From: an uncultured Paracoccaceae bacterium
Lineage (GTDB): Bacteria; Pseudomonadota; Alphaproteobacteria; Rhodobacterales; Rhodobacteraceae
Direction of reading: 5' to 3'
Assembly (NCBI GenBank): GCA_947495795.1
Contig: CANMAI010000007.1
Coordinates: 1 to 64,000 of the forward strand
Length of the DNA: 64,000 nucleotides
This document shows, piece after piece, positions 32,776-42,121 of this stretch; the first letter of the stretch is position 1, and every line of letters starts with the position of its first letter. The position numbers and the translations under genes are program-made. The notes beneath the pieces are model-generated. The model saw nothing but the letters and a program-made list of their open reading frames with translations, was not told the origin of the DNA and ran no database searches.

Positions 32776-33591
32776 ATGGCAAGCATAGCGAAAATGTTGA
32801 AGCGTGGGCCCACGGTGGCTGTGATCCGGCTCGAAGGCGTGATCGGTTCAGGCTCCAGAATAGGTGGCCAGAGCCTCAGTGATCGGGAAACAGCCGAGCG
32901 GGTTGAACGAGCCTTCAGCAAGGGCAATCCCGTGGCTGTGGCGCTCTCCATCAATTCTCCCGGTGGCTCGCCCACACAATCGGCTCTGATTGCTGCGCGC
33001 ATCCGGCGGCTGGCCGCAGAGAAAGGCCTGCGCGTTTACGCCTTTTGTGAAGACGTCGCGGCCTCTGGCGGCTACTGGCTGGCAACGGCGGCGGACGAGA
33101 TCTATGTGGATGCCAACTCCATCCTCGGCTCAATCGGTGTGATCTCGGCGGGCTTTGGCCTCAATGAATTCATCGCCCGCTACGGTATCGAGAGGCGGAT
33201 ATACACCGCAGGCGAAGACAAGAGCATGCTGGATCCGTTCCGCCCAGAACGGGAGCGCGATATCGAGCGTCTGAAAGATCTGCAGAAGGTGATCCACACC
33301 AATTTCATCGAGCAGGTTAAGGCACGCCGCACCAAGCTTTCGGATGATAAGGATCTCTTCACCGGAGAGATCTTCGTGGGCCAACAGGCAGTGGATGCGG
33401 GCCTTGCCGATGGCCTTGGCCACCTCGTGCCGATGATGCAGCACAAATACGGTGAGGATGTGCGCTTCTCCCAGGCCCGCCAGCGCCGTAGCCTGCTGGC
33501 GCGTTTTGGTGGCCCGGGCGCTGGTGCCATGATCAATGATGCAATCGGCACGATAGAAGACCGCGCGGCCTGGAGCCGCTATGGCCTGTGA
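32776..33591 (+). CDS. sppA: S49 family peptidase (SppA/SohB-like)
   Basis: 271 residues from the ATG at 32776. It is the short form with a single protease domain: SINSPGGSPTQS, then ASGGYWLATAADEIY, the nucleophile Ser119 in ILGSIGVIS, and general-base Lys149 in AGEDKSML. There is no clear N-terminal membrane helix. It degrades signal peptides or membrane-protein fragments. The small downstream gene overlaps its stop. Confidence 0.92.
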   Translation: MASIAKMLKRGPTVAVIRLEGVIGSGSRIGGQSLSDRETAERVERAFSKGNPVAVALSINSPGGSPTQSALIAARIRRLAAEKGLRVYAFCEDVAASGGYWLATAADEIYVDANSILGSIGVISAGFGLNEFIARYGIERRIYTAGEDKSMLDPFRPERERDIERLKDLQKVIHTNFIEQVKARRTKLSDDKDLFTGEIFVGQQAVDAGLADGLGHLVPMMQHKYGEDVRFSQARQRRSLLARFGGPGAGAMINDAIGTIEDRAAWSRYGL

Positions 33592-33776
33592 TTATCAAGG
33601 CTGTCAGCCTTTTTCTGATCGCCATGCTGGTGCTGGGCATGTTCGGTAAACTGCGGATGCCCAAAATCGGCCCGAAATCCGGCAAGAGCGCGCGCATCAA
33701 AAACGCCCAAAAATGCAAACATTGCGGCGGATATGTTTTGGGCGAGGGGCCTTGTCCTTGCCGTGATCAGACTTAA
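33588..33776 (+). CDS. small membrane protein with C-terminal zinc-ribbon motif
   Basis: 62 residues from a GTG that overlaps the sppA stop (GTGA). A hydrophobic N-terminus (AVSLFLIAMLVLGMFG) is followed by a basic stretch and CKHCGGYVLGEGPCPC, a four-Cys ribbon. Translational coupling with sppA suggests the same transcript. Similar short proteins are widespread in Rhodobacterales, function unknown. Confidence 0.75.
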   Translation: MIIKAVSLFLIAMLVLGMFGKLRMPKIGPKSGKSARIKNAQKCKHCGGYVLGEGPCPCRDQT

Positions 33777-33817
33777 CTGAGCGTCAGCCAACCGCGCCAA
33801 TCACAGGACGTATCTCC

Positions 33818-34747
33818 TTGGGTCTTCTACTCCTTTCGATTGTCGGCTTGGTTCTACTGATCGTTGCGGGTGATCTTCTGGTGCGTGGCGCCGTCTCGCT
33901 TTCCCTTAAGATGGGTATACCGGCACTGATCGTCAGCCTTACCGTAGTGGCCTTTGGCACCTCTGCACCCGAGCTTCTGATTGCGGTGCAATCGGCACTG
34001 GAAGGGGCACCCGGCATCGCCTTTGGTAACGTTGTAGGCTCCAACATCGCAAATGTGCTTCTCGTGCTGGGCGTGCCCGCGCTCATCTCCGGCCTCAGCA
34101 TGGAAGAATGTAACACGCGCCGCAGCTACCTTCAGATGCTGGGTGCGAGCGCGATATTCATCGTCATCTGTTTTCTCGGGCCTCTCCACCTCTGGCACGG
34201 TGCTCTCCTCCTCGCCCTTCTGGCTGCAATGCTCTGGAGCGCTGCACGCGCGGCAGGTCGTGCTCGTGCGGCGGAAGAGGAACTGGAGGAGGGGGATGCC
34301 AATATGGCGGGCTGGAAGATATCCGCCTATCTTGTTGCCGGTATTATCGGCCTGCCGCTCGGGGCGCATTTTCTGATCGAAGGTGCCACGGGCATCGCGC
34401 AGAAACTGGGTGTATCCGACGCGGTGATCGGCCTCACACTTGTAGCCGTCGGCACATCGCTGCCCGAACTGGCAACCACCATCGTCGCTGCACTCCGCAA
34501 GCAGGCAGATGTGGCACTTGGCAACGTTATCGGCTCCAACATGTTCAATCTTCTGGGCATCATGGGGGTGGCCAGCTTCTTCGGCCCGCTGCCGGTGGAT
34601 CAGGAATTACTGGGTTATGACCTTTGGGTGATGCTGGCCGCATCGCTCGTTCTGATACCTTTCGTCTTTTTGCGGTGGAACATGTCCCGCCTTATTGGCG
34701 CGGGGTTCCTGTCGGTATATGCCTTCTATCTCGTAACATTGTTCTAA
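33818..34747 (+). CDS. calcium/sodium antiporter (CaCA family, YrbG-like)
   Basis: 309 residues from a TTG start preceded by AGGA. Two homologous alpha repeats are clear: VVAFGTSAPELLIAVQSAL with GNVVGSNIANVLLVLG, and LVAVGTSLPELATTIVAAL with GNVIGSNMFNLLGIMG. These form the ion-binding centre. About ten membrane helices. It exchanges Na+ or K+ for Ca2+ across the inner membrane. Confidence 0.92.
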   Translation: MGLLLLSIVGLVLLIVAGDLLVRGAVSLSLKMGIPALIVSLTVVAFGTSAPELLIAVQSALEGAPGIAFGNVVGSNIANVLLVLGVPALISGLSMEECNTRRSYLQMLGASAIFIVICFLGPLHLWHGALLLALLAAMLWSAARAAGRARAAEEELEEGDANMAGWKISAYLVAGIIGLPLGAHFLIEGATGIAQKLGVSDAVIGLTLVAVGTSLPELATTIVAALRKQADVALGNVIGSNMFNLLGIMGVASFFGPLPVDQELLGYDLWVMLAASLVLIPFVFLRWNMSRLIGAGFLSVYAFYLVTLF

Positions 34748-34757
34748 GGGGGCACGT

Positions 34758-35540
34758 ATGGGCGGAGCGGCGTTGGTAACAGGCGGAGCCAAGCGGCTGG
34801 GCCGGGCAATGGTGGAGGCTTTGGCCGCGCGCGGCATGGCGGTTGGCATTCACTACGCTGGCAGCGCCGATGCAGCGGAAGAACTCGCCGCCTCCATCCG
34901 GTCTTCCGGTGGGCAGGCCGCAGCGCTGCAGGCAGATCTGGTGGACGATGCGGCTAGCATGGCGCTGGTGGCGCGCGCAGCAGAGACGTTGGGCCAGCCT
35001 CTTACAGTACTGGTGAACAACGCTTCGATCTTTGAGCACGACACGATTGAAACCGCCACGCTCGAAAGCTGGGAGCGGCATATAGGTTCCAACCTCAAGG
35101 CTCCGTTTCTGCTGATGCAGGCCTTTGCGGCGCAATGCCCGAGGGGCGCAAGGGATGAGGCTGGCGAGCCCATTGCCTCGGGTGTGGTGGTCAACCTGAT
35201 CGATCAGCGCGTCCGCAAGCTGACCCCGGAGTTCATGACCTACACACTTGCCAAGTCTGCTCTCTGGACGCTCACCCAAACATCGGCACAGGCACTGGCG
35301 CCCGATATTCGCGTCAACGGCATTGGCCCGGGGCCAACGCTTGTGGGGGGGCGGCAATCGGATGAGCACTTTGCCGCACAGCGGGCTGCAACGGTGCTGG
35401 AGCGCGGGTCCAATCCGTCCGATATTGTTGCCGCGCTCAACTTCCTTCTGGATAGCCCAGCAGTCACCGGCCAGCTGATTTGTACGGATGGTGGGCAGCA
35501 TTTGGGGTGGAAAACCCCAGATGTCTTGGGTGTGGAATAG
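34758..35540 (+). CDS. SDR family oxidoreductase, pteridine-reductase/FolM-like
   Basis: 260 residues. TGGAKRLGRAM matches the TGxxxRxG cofactor motif that marks pteridine reductases (PTR1/FolM) among SDRs. VLVNNASIFEHD follows, and the catalytic Tyr-Lys is in MTYTLAKSALWTL; the upstream Ser position is replaced in VVVNLIDQRVRK. FolM reduces dihydromonapterin or dihydrobiopterin. It lies 10 bases after the exchanger and 335 bases before uvrC. Confidence 0.8.
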   Translation: MGGAALVTGGAKRLGRAMVEALAARGMAVGIHYAGSADAAEELAASIRSSGGQAAALQADLVDDAASMALVARAAETLGQPLTVLVNNASIFEHDTIETATLESWERHIGSNLKAPFLLMQAFAAQCPRGARDEAGEPIASGVVVNLIDQRVRKLTPEFMTYTLAKSALWTLTQTSAQALAPDIRVNGIGPGPTLVGGRQSDEHFAAQRAATVLERGSNPSDIVAALNFLLDSPAVTGQLICTDGGQHLGWKTPDVLGVE

Positions 35541-35875
35541 TTAACGCATCTTAAATAGCTATATATTCGTATATTTTGAATTGTCGCGTATGAGCGAAGT
35601 TTGTCCACCGCCACACACCGAATAGGGGAATTGTAACATTTTTGTTAATGTTTTCATAAATTTACCGGGCAGGAACTTTTTTTGTGTTTACTTTCAGGTA
35701 CTTAGAAAATTGCCTAAAAATTAGGCAAAGCGAAAACACCCCTTGTTTTACAATACAAATCTCAGCATCTCCCAGTTTATGCCCAGGGTTATCCACAGAA
35801 AGCGTGGATGCCTTTTGTCTTGAAAACACGCGCAGTCAGTTGCAGCCAACCTGAGAATCACGAAACTGTTAAATT
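35541..35875. promoter_or_regulatory. AT-rich uvrC upstream region with a DnaA box
   Basis: About 335 bases, clearly AT-rich compared with its surroundings. It contains a hairpin TTGCCTAA-AAA-TTAGGCAA (35710-35728) and one perfect DnaA box TTATCCACA (35789-35797). No ORF is credible. It should hold the uvrC promoter; replication-origin function is not supported by a single box. Confidence 0.5.
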
Positions 35876-37786
35876 ATGGATAATGAACGCCAAACAACCG
35901 AGGGGTATGACGAAGACGGAGCTGGTACCGCCCCGGATGCACCCACCGGCCATCGTGTCATCCAGGGTTATCTCAAGACGCTCGGTGCGGGCCCCGGTGT
36001 CTACCGTATGCTCGACAGTCAGGGCGCTGTTCTTTACGTCGGCAAAGCGCGCAACCTGAAAAAGCGCGTGGCATCCTACGCCAAGCCTACCGGCCACAGC
36101 CCCCGTATTGGGCGTATGATCACGGCCACAGCGTCGATGATGTTTCTTTCGACGGAGACGGAAACCGAGGCGCTCCTCCTGGAGCAAAATCTCATTAAGC
36201 AGCTCAAGCCGCGCTACAATGTGCTGCTGCGGGACGATAAAAGCTTCCCCAATATCCTTGTTGACACGCATCATGACTTCCCGCAGATCGCCAAGCATCG
36301 CGGCATGAAATCGAAGAAGGGCCGCTATTTTGGGCCGTTCGCCTCCGCTGGGGCCGTCAACCGCACCCTAAACCAGCTTCAAAAAGCCTTTCTTCTTCGC
36401 AACTGCACGGATTCGGTGTTCGAGGCGCGCACCCGCCCCTGCCTTCTTCACCAAATCAAGCGATGCTCCGCCCCATGCGTCGGCAAGATCAGTAGCGCGG
36501 ATTATGCCCGCGATGTCGAAGACGCGACGCTCTTTCTCGAAGGCAAAACCACCAAGGTACAAGCCGATCTCGCCGAGCAGATGCAGACCGCCAGCGAAGC
36601 GATGGAGTTCGAGCGCGCAGCCGCCCTGCGAGACCGCATTCGCGCCCTCACGCATGTCCAGTCCACCCAGGGCATCAACCCCGAGGGAGTGACAGAGGCC
36701 GACGTGGTGGCCCTCCATCAGGATCAGGGGCAGGCCTGTGTTCAGGTCTTCTTCATTCGCGCGAACCAGAACTGGGGAAACCGCGCGTATTTCCCGCGCA
36801 CCGGTTCGGGGGCCGAGCCGGGCGAGCTGCTGGAGGCCTTTCTCGTGCAGTTCTATTCCAACAAAACACCGCCGCGCATGCTGATCCTCAGCCATCCGGT
36901 AGATAACACCGATCTTCTGGAGGATGCGCTCACCGCAAAACTCGGTCGCAAGGTGGAGGCGCTGGTTCCACAGCGCGGCGAGAAGGCGATTCTGGTCGAA
37001 GGAGCTGCGCGAAATGCGCGGGAGGCGCTGGGCCGCAAGATGGCCGAGAGTGCCAGCCAGGCCAAACTGCTGGCAGGGCTTGCGGAAGCGTTCGATCTGG
37101 AAGGCCCGCCGGAACGCATAGAGGTTTATGATAACTCCCACATTCAGGGCACCAACGCTGTGGGCGGCATGATCGTTGCGGGCCCGGAAGGTTTCCTCAA
37201 GTCCAGCTACCGCAAGTTCAATATCAAATCGAAAGATATCACGCCGGGGGATGATTTCGGCATGATGCGCGAGGTGCTGGAGCGCCGCTTCGCCCGGCTT
37301 CTCAAGGAGGATCCGGACAGGGAGAGCGAGGCCTGGCCCGATCTTCTTCTGATTGACGGAGGCGCGGGCCAGATCAGTACCGTGGCCGATGTCATGCGCG
37401 AGATGGGCGTGGATGATATCGCCGTGGTAGGTGTGGCCAAGGGAACGGACAGGAATGCCGGCAAAGAGGAATTCTACAGGCCCGGCGGCCGTCCTTTCGC
37501 GCTGCCGCACCGCGATCCGATCCTCTACTTCGTCCAGCGCCTCCGGGATGAGGCGCACCGCTTTGCCATCGGCGCCCATCGTGCGAAGCGTGCCAAGGCA
37601 GTGGGGGCCACGCCACTGGATGATGTGCCTGGTGTTGGCCCCACGCGAAAACGTGCGCTGCTTTCACATTTCGGCTCGGCCAAGGCTGTTTCGCGCGCCG
37701 GCCTGGCGGATCTGAAGGCCGTAGACGGTATTTCTGATCAATTGGCCGAAGGCATCTATGGCTTTTTCAATGAAGGGGCTTCGTGA
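35876..37786 (+). CDS. uvrC: excinuclease ABC subunit C
   Basis: 636 residues. It has an N-terminal GIY-YIG nuclease ([20 protein letters not shown]), a Cys-containing linker, a UVR motif ([15 protein letters not shown]), an RNase H-like C-terminal nuclease ([29 protein letters not shown]) and tandem HhH motifs. It makes both incisions around DNA lesions with UvrB. It is upstream of pgsA-moaD-moaE. Confidence 0.97.
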   Translation: MDNERQTTEGYDEDGAGTAPDAPTGHRVIQGYLKTLGAGPGVYRMLDSQGAVLYVGKARNLKKRVASYAKPTGHSPRIGRMITATASMMFLSTETETEALLLEQNLIKQLKPRYNVLLRDDKSFPNILVDTHHDFPQIAKHRGMKSKKGRYFGPFASAGAVNRTLNQLQKAFLLRNCTDSVFEARTRPCLLHQIKRCSAPCVGKISSADYARDVEDATLFLEGKTTKVQADLAEQMQTASEAMEFERAAALRDRIRALTHVQSTQGINPEGVTEADVVALHQDQGQACVQVFFIRANQNWGNRAYFPRTGSGAEPGELLEAFLVQFYSNKTPPRMLILSHPVDNTDLLEDALTAKLGRKVEALVPQRGEKAILVEGAARNAREALGRKMAESASQAKLLAGLAEAFDLEGPPERIEVYDNSHIQGTNAVGGMIVAGPEGFLKSSYRKFNIKSKDITPGDDFGMMREVLERRFARLLKEDPDRESEAWPDLLLIDGGAGQISTVADVMREMGVDDIAVVGVAKGTDRNAGKEEFYRPGGRPFALPHRDPILYFVQRLRDEAHRFAIGAHRAKRAKAVGATPLDDVPGVGPTRKRALLSHFGSAKAVSRAGLADLKAVDGISDQLAEGIYGFFNEGAS

Positions 37787-37984
37787 TTGAAACCTGCCTC
37801 TTGGGGTAGCATTTGCACCGCAGATGGCGCTGTTCGGGCGAAAAAGAAGAGGTGGAAGGGCAGGGCCCGGTGCCATCCGCCCGAAGGGCTCAGAAGGTGT
37901 GGCGCGGCACGCGCCTCCGTCTGGTACGAAGAGAAGAGGCCGAGGGCTCTTGCAACGGAGCGCAGGGCTTCGCATAAGACATTC

Positions 37985-38653
37985 ATGCAATGGAACATTC
38001 CCAATATCCTCACCGTAGGCCGCTTGCTGGCCGCACCCGCGCTCGCGTTCGTCTTCATCTTCCTGCCGCGTCCCCTCGCTGATTGGGTGGCGCTGATCCT
38101 CTTCATCGCGGCAGCCCTCACCGATTACCTCGATGGCTATCTTGCCCGCAGATGGGATCAGGTCAGCGCCTTCGGGCGGATGCTGGATCCGATTGCCGAC
38201 AAGGCGATGGTGGTCATCGCCCTTGCTGTCCTCATGGGCCTGAACGGGCTCAACCCGATCCTCATAGGACCCGTGGCCCTGATCCTCTTTCGAGAGGTTT
38301 TCGTATCTGGCCTTCGCGAGTTTCTCGGCGCGGATGCGGGCAAACTCAAGGTCACGTCGCTCGCCAAGTGGAAAACCACCGTGCAGATGCTCGCCATCCC
38401 CGCACTCTTTCTCACCGGTATTTTCCAGATGCAGTATGAGGCGATCTACTATGCCAACGATCCGGGCTATCTGGCCTCGATCATGGCCGGGCAGGTGGTT
38501 GACGAAATAGACATCATGCCCACCGTCTGGCGCTTCGCCAACACGCAGCTTGTCAGCGTCATCCTCATTTGGCTGGCAGCCCTGCTGACAGTGGTGACAG
38601 GCATCGATTATTTCCGTAAATCCTTGCCTTTCCTGAAAGAGGAGAAGCAATAA
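37985..38653 (+). CDS. pgsA: CDP-diacylglycerol-glycerol-3-phosphate 3-phosphatidyltransferase
   Basis: 222 residues from the ATG at 37985; the longer frame upstream is GC-rich noise. The CDP-alcohol phosphatidyltransferase motif is exact: DYLDGYLARRWDQVSAFGRM then LDPIADK. Several membrane helices follow. It makes phosphatidylglycerol phosphate. The moaD gene begins at its stop. Confidence 0.95.
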   Translation: MQWNIPNILTVGRLLAAPALAFVFIFLPRPLADWVALILFIAAALTDYLDGYLARRWDQVSAFGRMLDPIADKAMVVIALAVLMGLNGLNPILIGPVALILFREVFVSGLREFLGADAGKLKVTSLAKWKTTVQMLAIPALFLTGIFQMQYEAIYYANDPGYLASIMAGQVVDEIDIMPTVWRFANTQLVSVILIWLAALLTVVTGIDYFRKSLPFLKEEKQ

Positions 38654-38898
38654 TGGACGTCCTCTACTTCGCATGGGTGCGCGAGCGCGTGGGCCTGCCC
38701 CGCGAGGCAGTGGAGACAGAGGCTGCAACAGTCGCCGATCTGGTTGCCGAGCTTTCCGCGCGCGAGGAGCGCTATGCCGTTGCCTTCAGCGATATGGCAG
38801 CGATCCGCGTGGCCCTCGATCAGGAGCTTGCGGATCTGGATGCGCCCCTTCAAGGCGTGCGCGAAGTGGCCTTCTTTCCACCGATGACGGGCGGCTGA
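38653..38898 (+). CDS. moaD: molybdopterin synthase sulfur carrier subunit
   Basis: 81 residues. A ubiquitin-like fold ending in the required Gly-Gly (PPMTGG), which is thiocarboxylated to donate sulfur to precursor Z. It starts at the last base of pgsA (TAATG) and is followed by moaE. Confidence 0.95.
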   Translation: MDVLYFAWVRERVGLPREAVETEAATVADLVAELSAREERYAVAFSDMAAIRVALDQELADLDAPLQGVREVAFFPPMTGG

Positions 38899-38902
38899 GG
38901 CC

Positions 38903-39352
38903 TTGGGCGTCAAGGTTCAGGCGGAGGATTTTGATCTCGGGGCGGAGCTTGCCGCCCTCCGCGCCGGGCGCACGGATATCGGCGCGCTTGTCAGCTTCAG
39001 CGGCCTCGTGCGCGATACGGCGGGAGGCCAGCCCATTTCCGGGATGGAGTTGGAGCACTATCCCGGCATGACCGAAAAGGCACTGAGCCAGATCGAGGCG
39101 GAAGCTCACACCCGCTGGCCTCTACAGGCCAGCCTGATCATCCACCGCTACGGCCCGCTGGCTCCGGGTGATCAGATCATGATGGTGGCCACGGCCAGCC
39201 TTCATCGCGCAGCGGCCTTCGAAGCGGCGGAGTTCCTGATGGATTATCTCAAATCCCGCGCACCTTTCTGGAAGAAGGAGGCCATCGGCGCAGGGGCCAG
39301 ATGGGTGGATGCCCGGGATACCGACGAAGAGGCGCTCAGCCGCTGGCGCTGA
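38903..39352 (+). CDS. moaE: molybdopterin synthase catalytic subunit
   Basis: 149 residues from a TTG start. FSGLVRDTAGG, LELEHYPGMTEKAL-like core, IIHRYGPLAPGDQIMMV and PFWKKE are the MoaE signature, including the catalytic Lys. It forms the heterotetramer with MoaD to make molybdopterin. It overlaps the opposite gene by 17 bases at the 3' end. Confidence 0.95.
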   Translation: MGVKVQAEDFDLGAELAALRAGRTDIGALVSFSGLVRDTAGGQPISGMELEHYPGMTEKALSQIEAEAHTRWPLQASLIIHRYGPLAPGDQIMMVATASLHRAAAFEAAEFLMDYLKSRAPFWKKEAIGAGARWVDARDTDEEALSRWR

Positions 39353-39665
39353 GCTGATCCAGCTGATCGCGCAGGGCCCCGGCCTCTCGCCGCGCATCGC
39401 CCAGGCCTTCCATCGCAGCCGTCAACTCTGCCTGAGCCTGCGTCAACTGGTTCGAAAGAGAGCGCTCCACTTCTTCCACCCGCGCTTGCGCCACGTCCCG
39501 CTCCGCCTCGCAGGATTTGGCGTATTCGGCCCATTCACTGTCTGCCACGGGTGCGGGCGGCGATGGCGGATTCAAGAGGTTATACACCCAGCGCAGCCCC
39601 CAGCCGATAAGGATGGCGGCAAACAGCGCTGCTGCGATGGTGAGCGTCAGGTTGGTGCGATCCAT
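39336..39665 (-). CDS. membrane-anchored coiled-coil protein
   Basis: 109 residues from the ATG at 39665. One N-terminal membrane helix (LTIAAALFAAILIGWGL) is followed by a Pro-rich linker and a coiled coil rich in Ala, Glu and Gln (AQAELTAAMEGLGDARREAG). It starts 1 base after the OmpA-type gene, so the two are probably co-transcribed and may act together in the envelope. Confidence 0.7.
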   Translation of the reverse strand: MDRTNLTLTIAAALFAAILIGWGLRWVYNLLNPPSPPAPVADSEWAEYAKSCEAERDVAQARVEEVERSLSNQLTQAQAELTAAMEGLGDARREAGALRDQLDQLSASG

Positions 39666-39666
39666 A

Positions 39667-42060
39667 TCAGTTTTCCTCCTCGGAAGTCTCGGCGGCCGCC
39701 GGGCTGCGGGGCAGGGGGCGCGGAGATGCCTCGATAGCATTTTCTGTCGGAGCGAGATCTTCCTCATCACTCTCTGGCGTGGTGGCAGGAGCCGTCTCCT
39801 CATCCTCCACATCCGGCGGCGGCGCATCAGCCACCTCCGGTTCCGGGGTCGCAGGCGCATTTTCAGAGGCGGTGGGCACGATCTCGGTTGCCGGTTCTTC
39901 ATCCTCGGATGAAGGCTCTCCGATCTGCGGCAAAGGCGTTGTCCGTCTGGGCGTTTCCTGCTCCGAGCCGCTTGTCATGGTCTCGCCGGATGCGGGCGCT
40001 TCATCCGCGGCATCGTCGTCGGCACCGTCCGCTGTTGCGGGTTCTTCAGGCGCTTCGTCCCCGGAGGCTGGTCCCCCGCCCTCCGCATCCGGCTCTACAG
40101 CTGGCGTTGCATCGGTTGCTTCCGCGTCTTCCGGGGCTTCGGGCGGATTGTCATCCGATGCCGCGTCCTCATTTGCTTCAGTTGGTGCGTCGGGTTGGGC
40201 TTCCGGTGTGGCCGCAGTTTCCGGTGCTGCCTCCCCATCCCTGCGGATCACGCGGAACTCGATCCGCCGGTTCGCAGCGCGGCCTTCCTCCGTTTGGTTG
40301 TCGGCAATCGGATCCTCTTCCCCAAAGCCCCGCGCCACGAGAAACACCTGCCGCACCTCAAGATCAATCAGCGCATTCAAAACCGCCACGGCTCGTGCCT
40401 GACTGATTGCGAGGTTCGAGCTTTCGCGCCCCTGCGAATCCGTATAGCCGGCAATCTCGAAGCGCGCACCGGGGCATTCCTCTAGAATTCGCGCGATGCC
40501 TTCCACGATGGGCTGGCTTTCCTCGGTGATTTCCGTCTCGCCAGGTGGAAAGGTGATCTGCGCCCTCGCAAGGATCGTACCGATCTGCGCTTCGCAAAGC
40601 TCAGCCCTCTGGCTGCTGACGGCGGGCTTTTTCAGCACGGGGTTCACTGTGATATCGAGCGCCACATCCGTACCTCCGGGCAGCTTGCGCCCGATCACGC
40701 CCCGGATCTCCTCGATGAACCGCTCATTCTGCACTTCGCCCTTTACCAGAACCCGGTCGGCAAACACCTCCACCTGGCCGGTGTTGAGCAGGGAAAGCGC
40801 CTCCAGCCCCGCCAGAATATGCGTGTACCAGAGCACCGGCAGATCACCGCGTAACGCTGTCTCATCTACAACGGCGTCAAAGCCGAACTGCGCACTGGCA
40901 TAGCTTGCAGCGGTGCGCTGCATGTTCCTGTCGCGAAGATCGCCCTGCATTTCCACGGCACCGTCATCCCGGCGAATGGCCGCAAAACGGGCAGGTGGTG
41001 CCGCTGCGTTCTCCACACCCTCCGGCAGCGCCTCGCGGTAGGTTGCCTCCAGAGTGTAGGGCGCCGGCAGCGCCGCGCGCAACCGCTCTGCTTCCGCCTC
41101 AAAAAGGGCGCGATCCCCGCCGATGGCCGAAACAAGCGCCACATCCGTGTTCACCACATCCAGCGTGCCTGCGTTGAGCGTGTTCAACGCCGCGATGCCA
41201 GCCTCTACAACGGCTGTCCAGTCCTCTGTCGGTGCGCCAATCGCGGCGGGGCAGGTAATATTGCCCGCACGCCCGGCGAGGGCCGCGATGATTGCCTGCT
41301 GGCCAATCGCGCTGGTGGCAGCGCATTCCCGCACCCGGCTGCGCGCCTCGGAGACATCTAGATGAAACCGGAAAGGTGCTATCGTCTGCATCGGTGCAGA
41401 GAGCAGCAGCTCCACATTAAGCGCATCATATCCAGGCGTAGCCTGCAAGAGATCCACGATGCGGTCCCGCTCCTCACCACTCTCAACAGTCGCCGAAATG
41501 CTTAATGTACCGGGTGTAAGCGCAATCTGCGCGTCGCTCAGCAAATTGGCCGCGCGGCTGGCAAGCGCCAGACTATCGGCCCATCCCTCGGGCTCATCCG
41601 TGTCCAGCAACTCCACCATGCCCGTCTCGGGCGGTGGCACGGTGCCGCGCTGCGCGATCCCTGTCAGGAACCGCTCATAAGCGCGGCCCTCCGTTGCCGT
41701 GCCAGCAAGCGTGGTGGTCTCATCGGCGCGTAGAATTTGCAATGCAAGGTCTGGCACAGGCGGGGCCTGATCAGTGTTTATCGTGATCTCGTCGCGCAAC
41801 CGGCTGGAGGATACATGCGCGATCACGGCCTCCACTGCACGGAACCGCGCCCGCTCGCTCGGAGCAGTGCCCATCAGCGTGACCTTGAGGCCATCAGCCT
41901 CGGCGCTTGCCCAGGGCAGTTCCGCCGCGTCCAGTGCCGCACCCAGAATCGCTTCGGTTTCGGTCTCCACCCATTCACTTGCCTTCATACCCAAAAACCA
42001 GCTCATTCCGGCCGCAGCAGGAAGGGCTATACAGGCAAATGCAAGGGCGATAGGGCGCAC
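39667..42060 (-). CDS. OmpA family protein with BON-like domains and acidic tail
   Basis: 797 residues. An N-terminal signal or membrane anchor is followed by repeated BON-like alpha/beta units (about 25-480). An OmpA-like peptidoglycan-binding domain (about 500-605) includes FEIAGYTDSQG and SQARAVAVLNALI, ending NRRIEFRV. The last 185 residues are almost entirely Glu, Asp, Ala, Pro, Thr and Ser and probably disordered. It links membrane and cell wall. Its partner is the adjacent coiled-coil gene. Confidence 0.85.
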   Translation of the reverse strand: MRPIALAFACIALPAAAGMSWFLGMKASEWVETETEAILGAALDAAELPWASAEADGLKVTLMGTAPSERARFRAVEAVIAHVSSSRLRDEITINTDQAPPVPDLALQILRADETTTLAGTATEGRAYERFLTGIAQRGTVPPPETGMVELLDTDEPEGWADSLALASRAANLLSDAQIALTPGTLSISATVESGEERDRIVDLLQATPGYDALNVELLLSAPMQTIAPFRFHLDVSEARSRVRECAATSAIGQQAIIAALAGRAGNITCPAAIGAPTEDWTAVVEAGIAALNTLNAGTLDVVNTDVALVSAIGGDRALFEAEAERLRAALPAPYTLEATYREALPEGVENAAAPPARFAAIRRDDGAVEMQGDLRDRNMQRTAASYASAQFGFDAVVDETALRGDLPVLWYTHILAGLEALSLLNTGQVEVFADRVLVKGEVQNERFIEEIRGVIGRKLPGGTDVALDITVNPVLKKPAVSSQRAELCEAQIGTILARAQITFPPGETEITEESQPIVEGIARILEECPGARFEIAGYTDSQGRESSNLAISQARAVAVLNALIDLEVRQVFLVARGFGEEDPIADNQTEEGRAANRRIEFRVIRRDGEAAPETAATPEAQPDAPTEANEDAASDDNPPEAPEDAEATDATPAVEPDAEGGGPASGDEAPEEPATADGADDDAADEAPASGETMTSGSEQETPRRTTPLPQIGEPSSEDEEPATEIVPTASENAPATPEPEVADAPPPDVEDEETAPATTPESDEEDLAPTENAIEASPRPLPRSPAAAETSEEEN

Positions 42061-42121
42061 GTTGATCCTCTTTGGGTCTCGATGCGGATGTCAAAGCACG
42101 TTTGAGTGCGATGCATCAAGC

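Noticed and set aside
35541-35875. Replication origin
   Set aside because: Only one DnaA box and no cluster of origin-linked genes (hemE, parAB, dnaA) in the window.
36368-37579. 403-codon ORF antisense to uvrC
   Set aside because: A shadow of GC-rich coding sequence; uvrC is unmistakable on the other strand.
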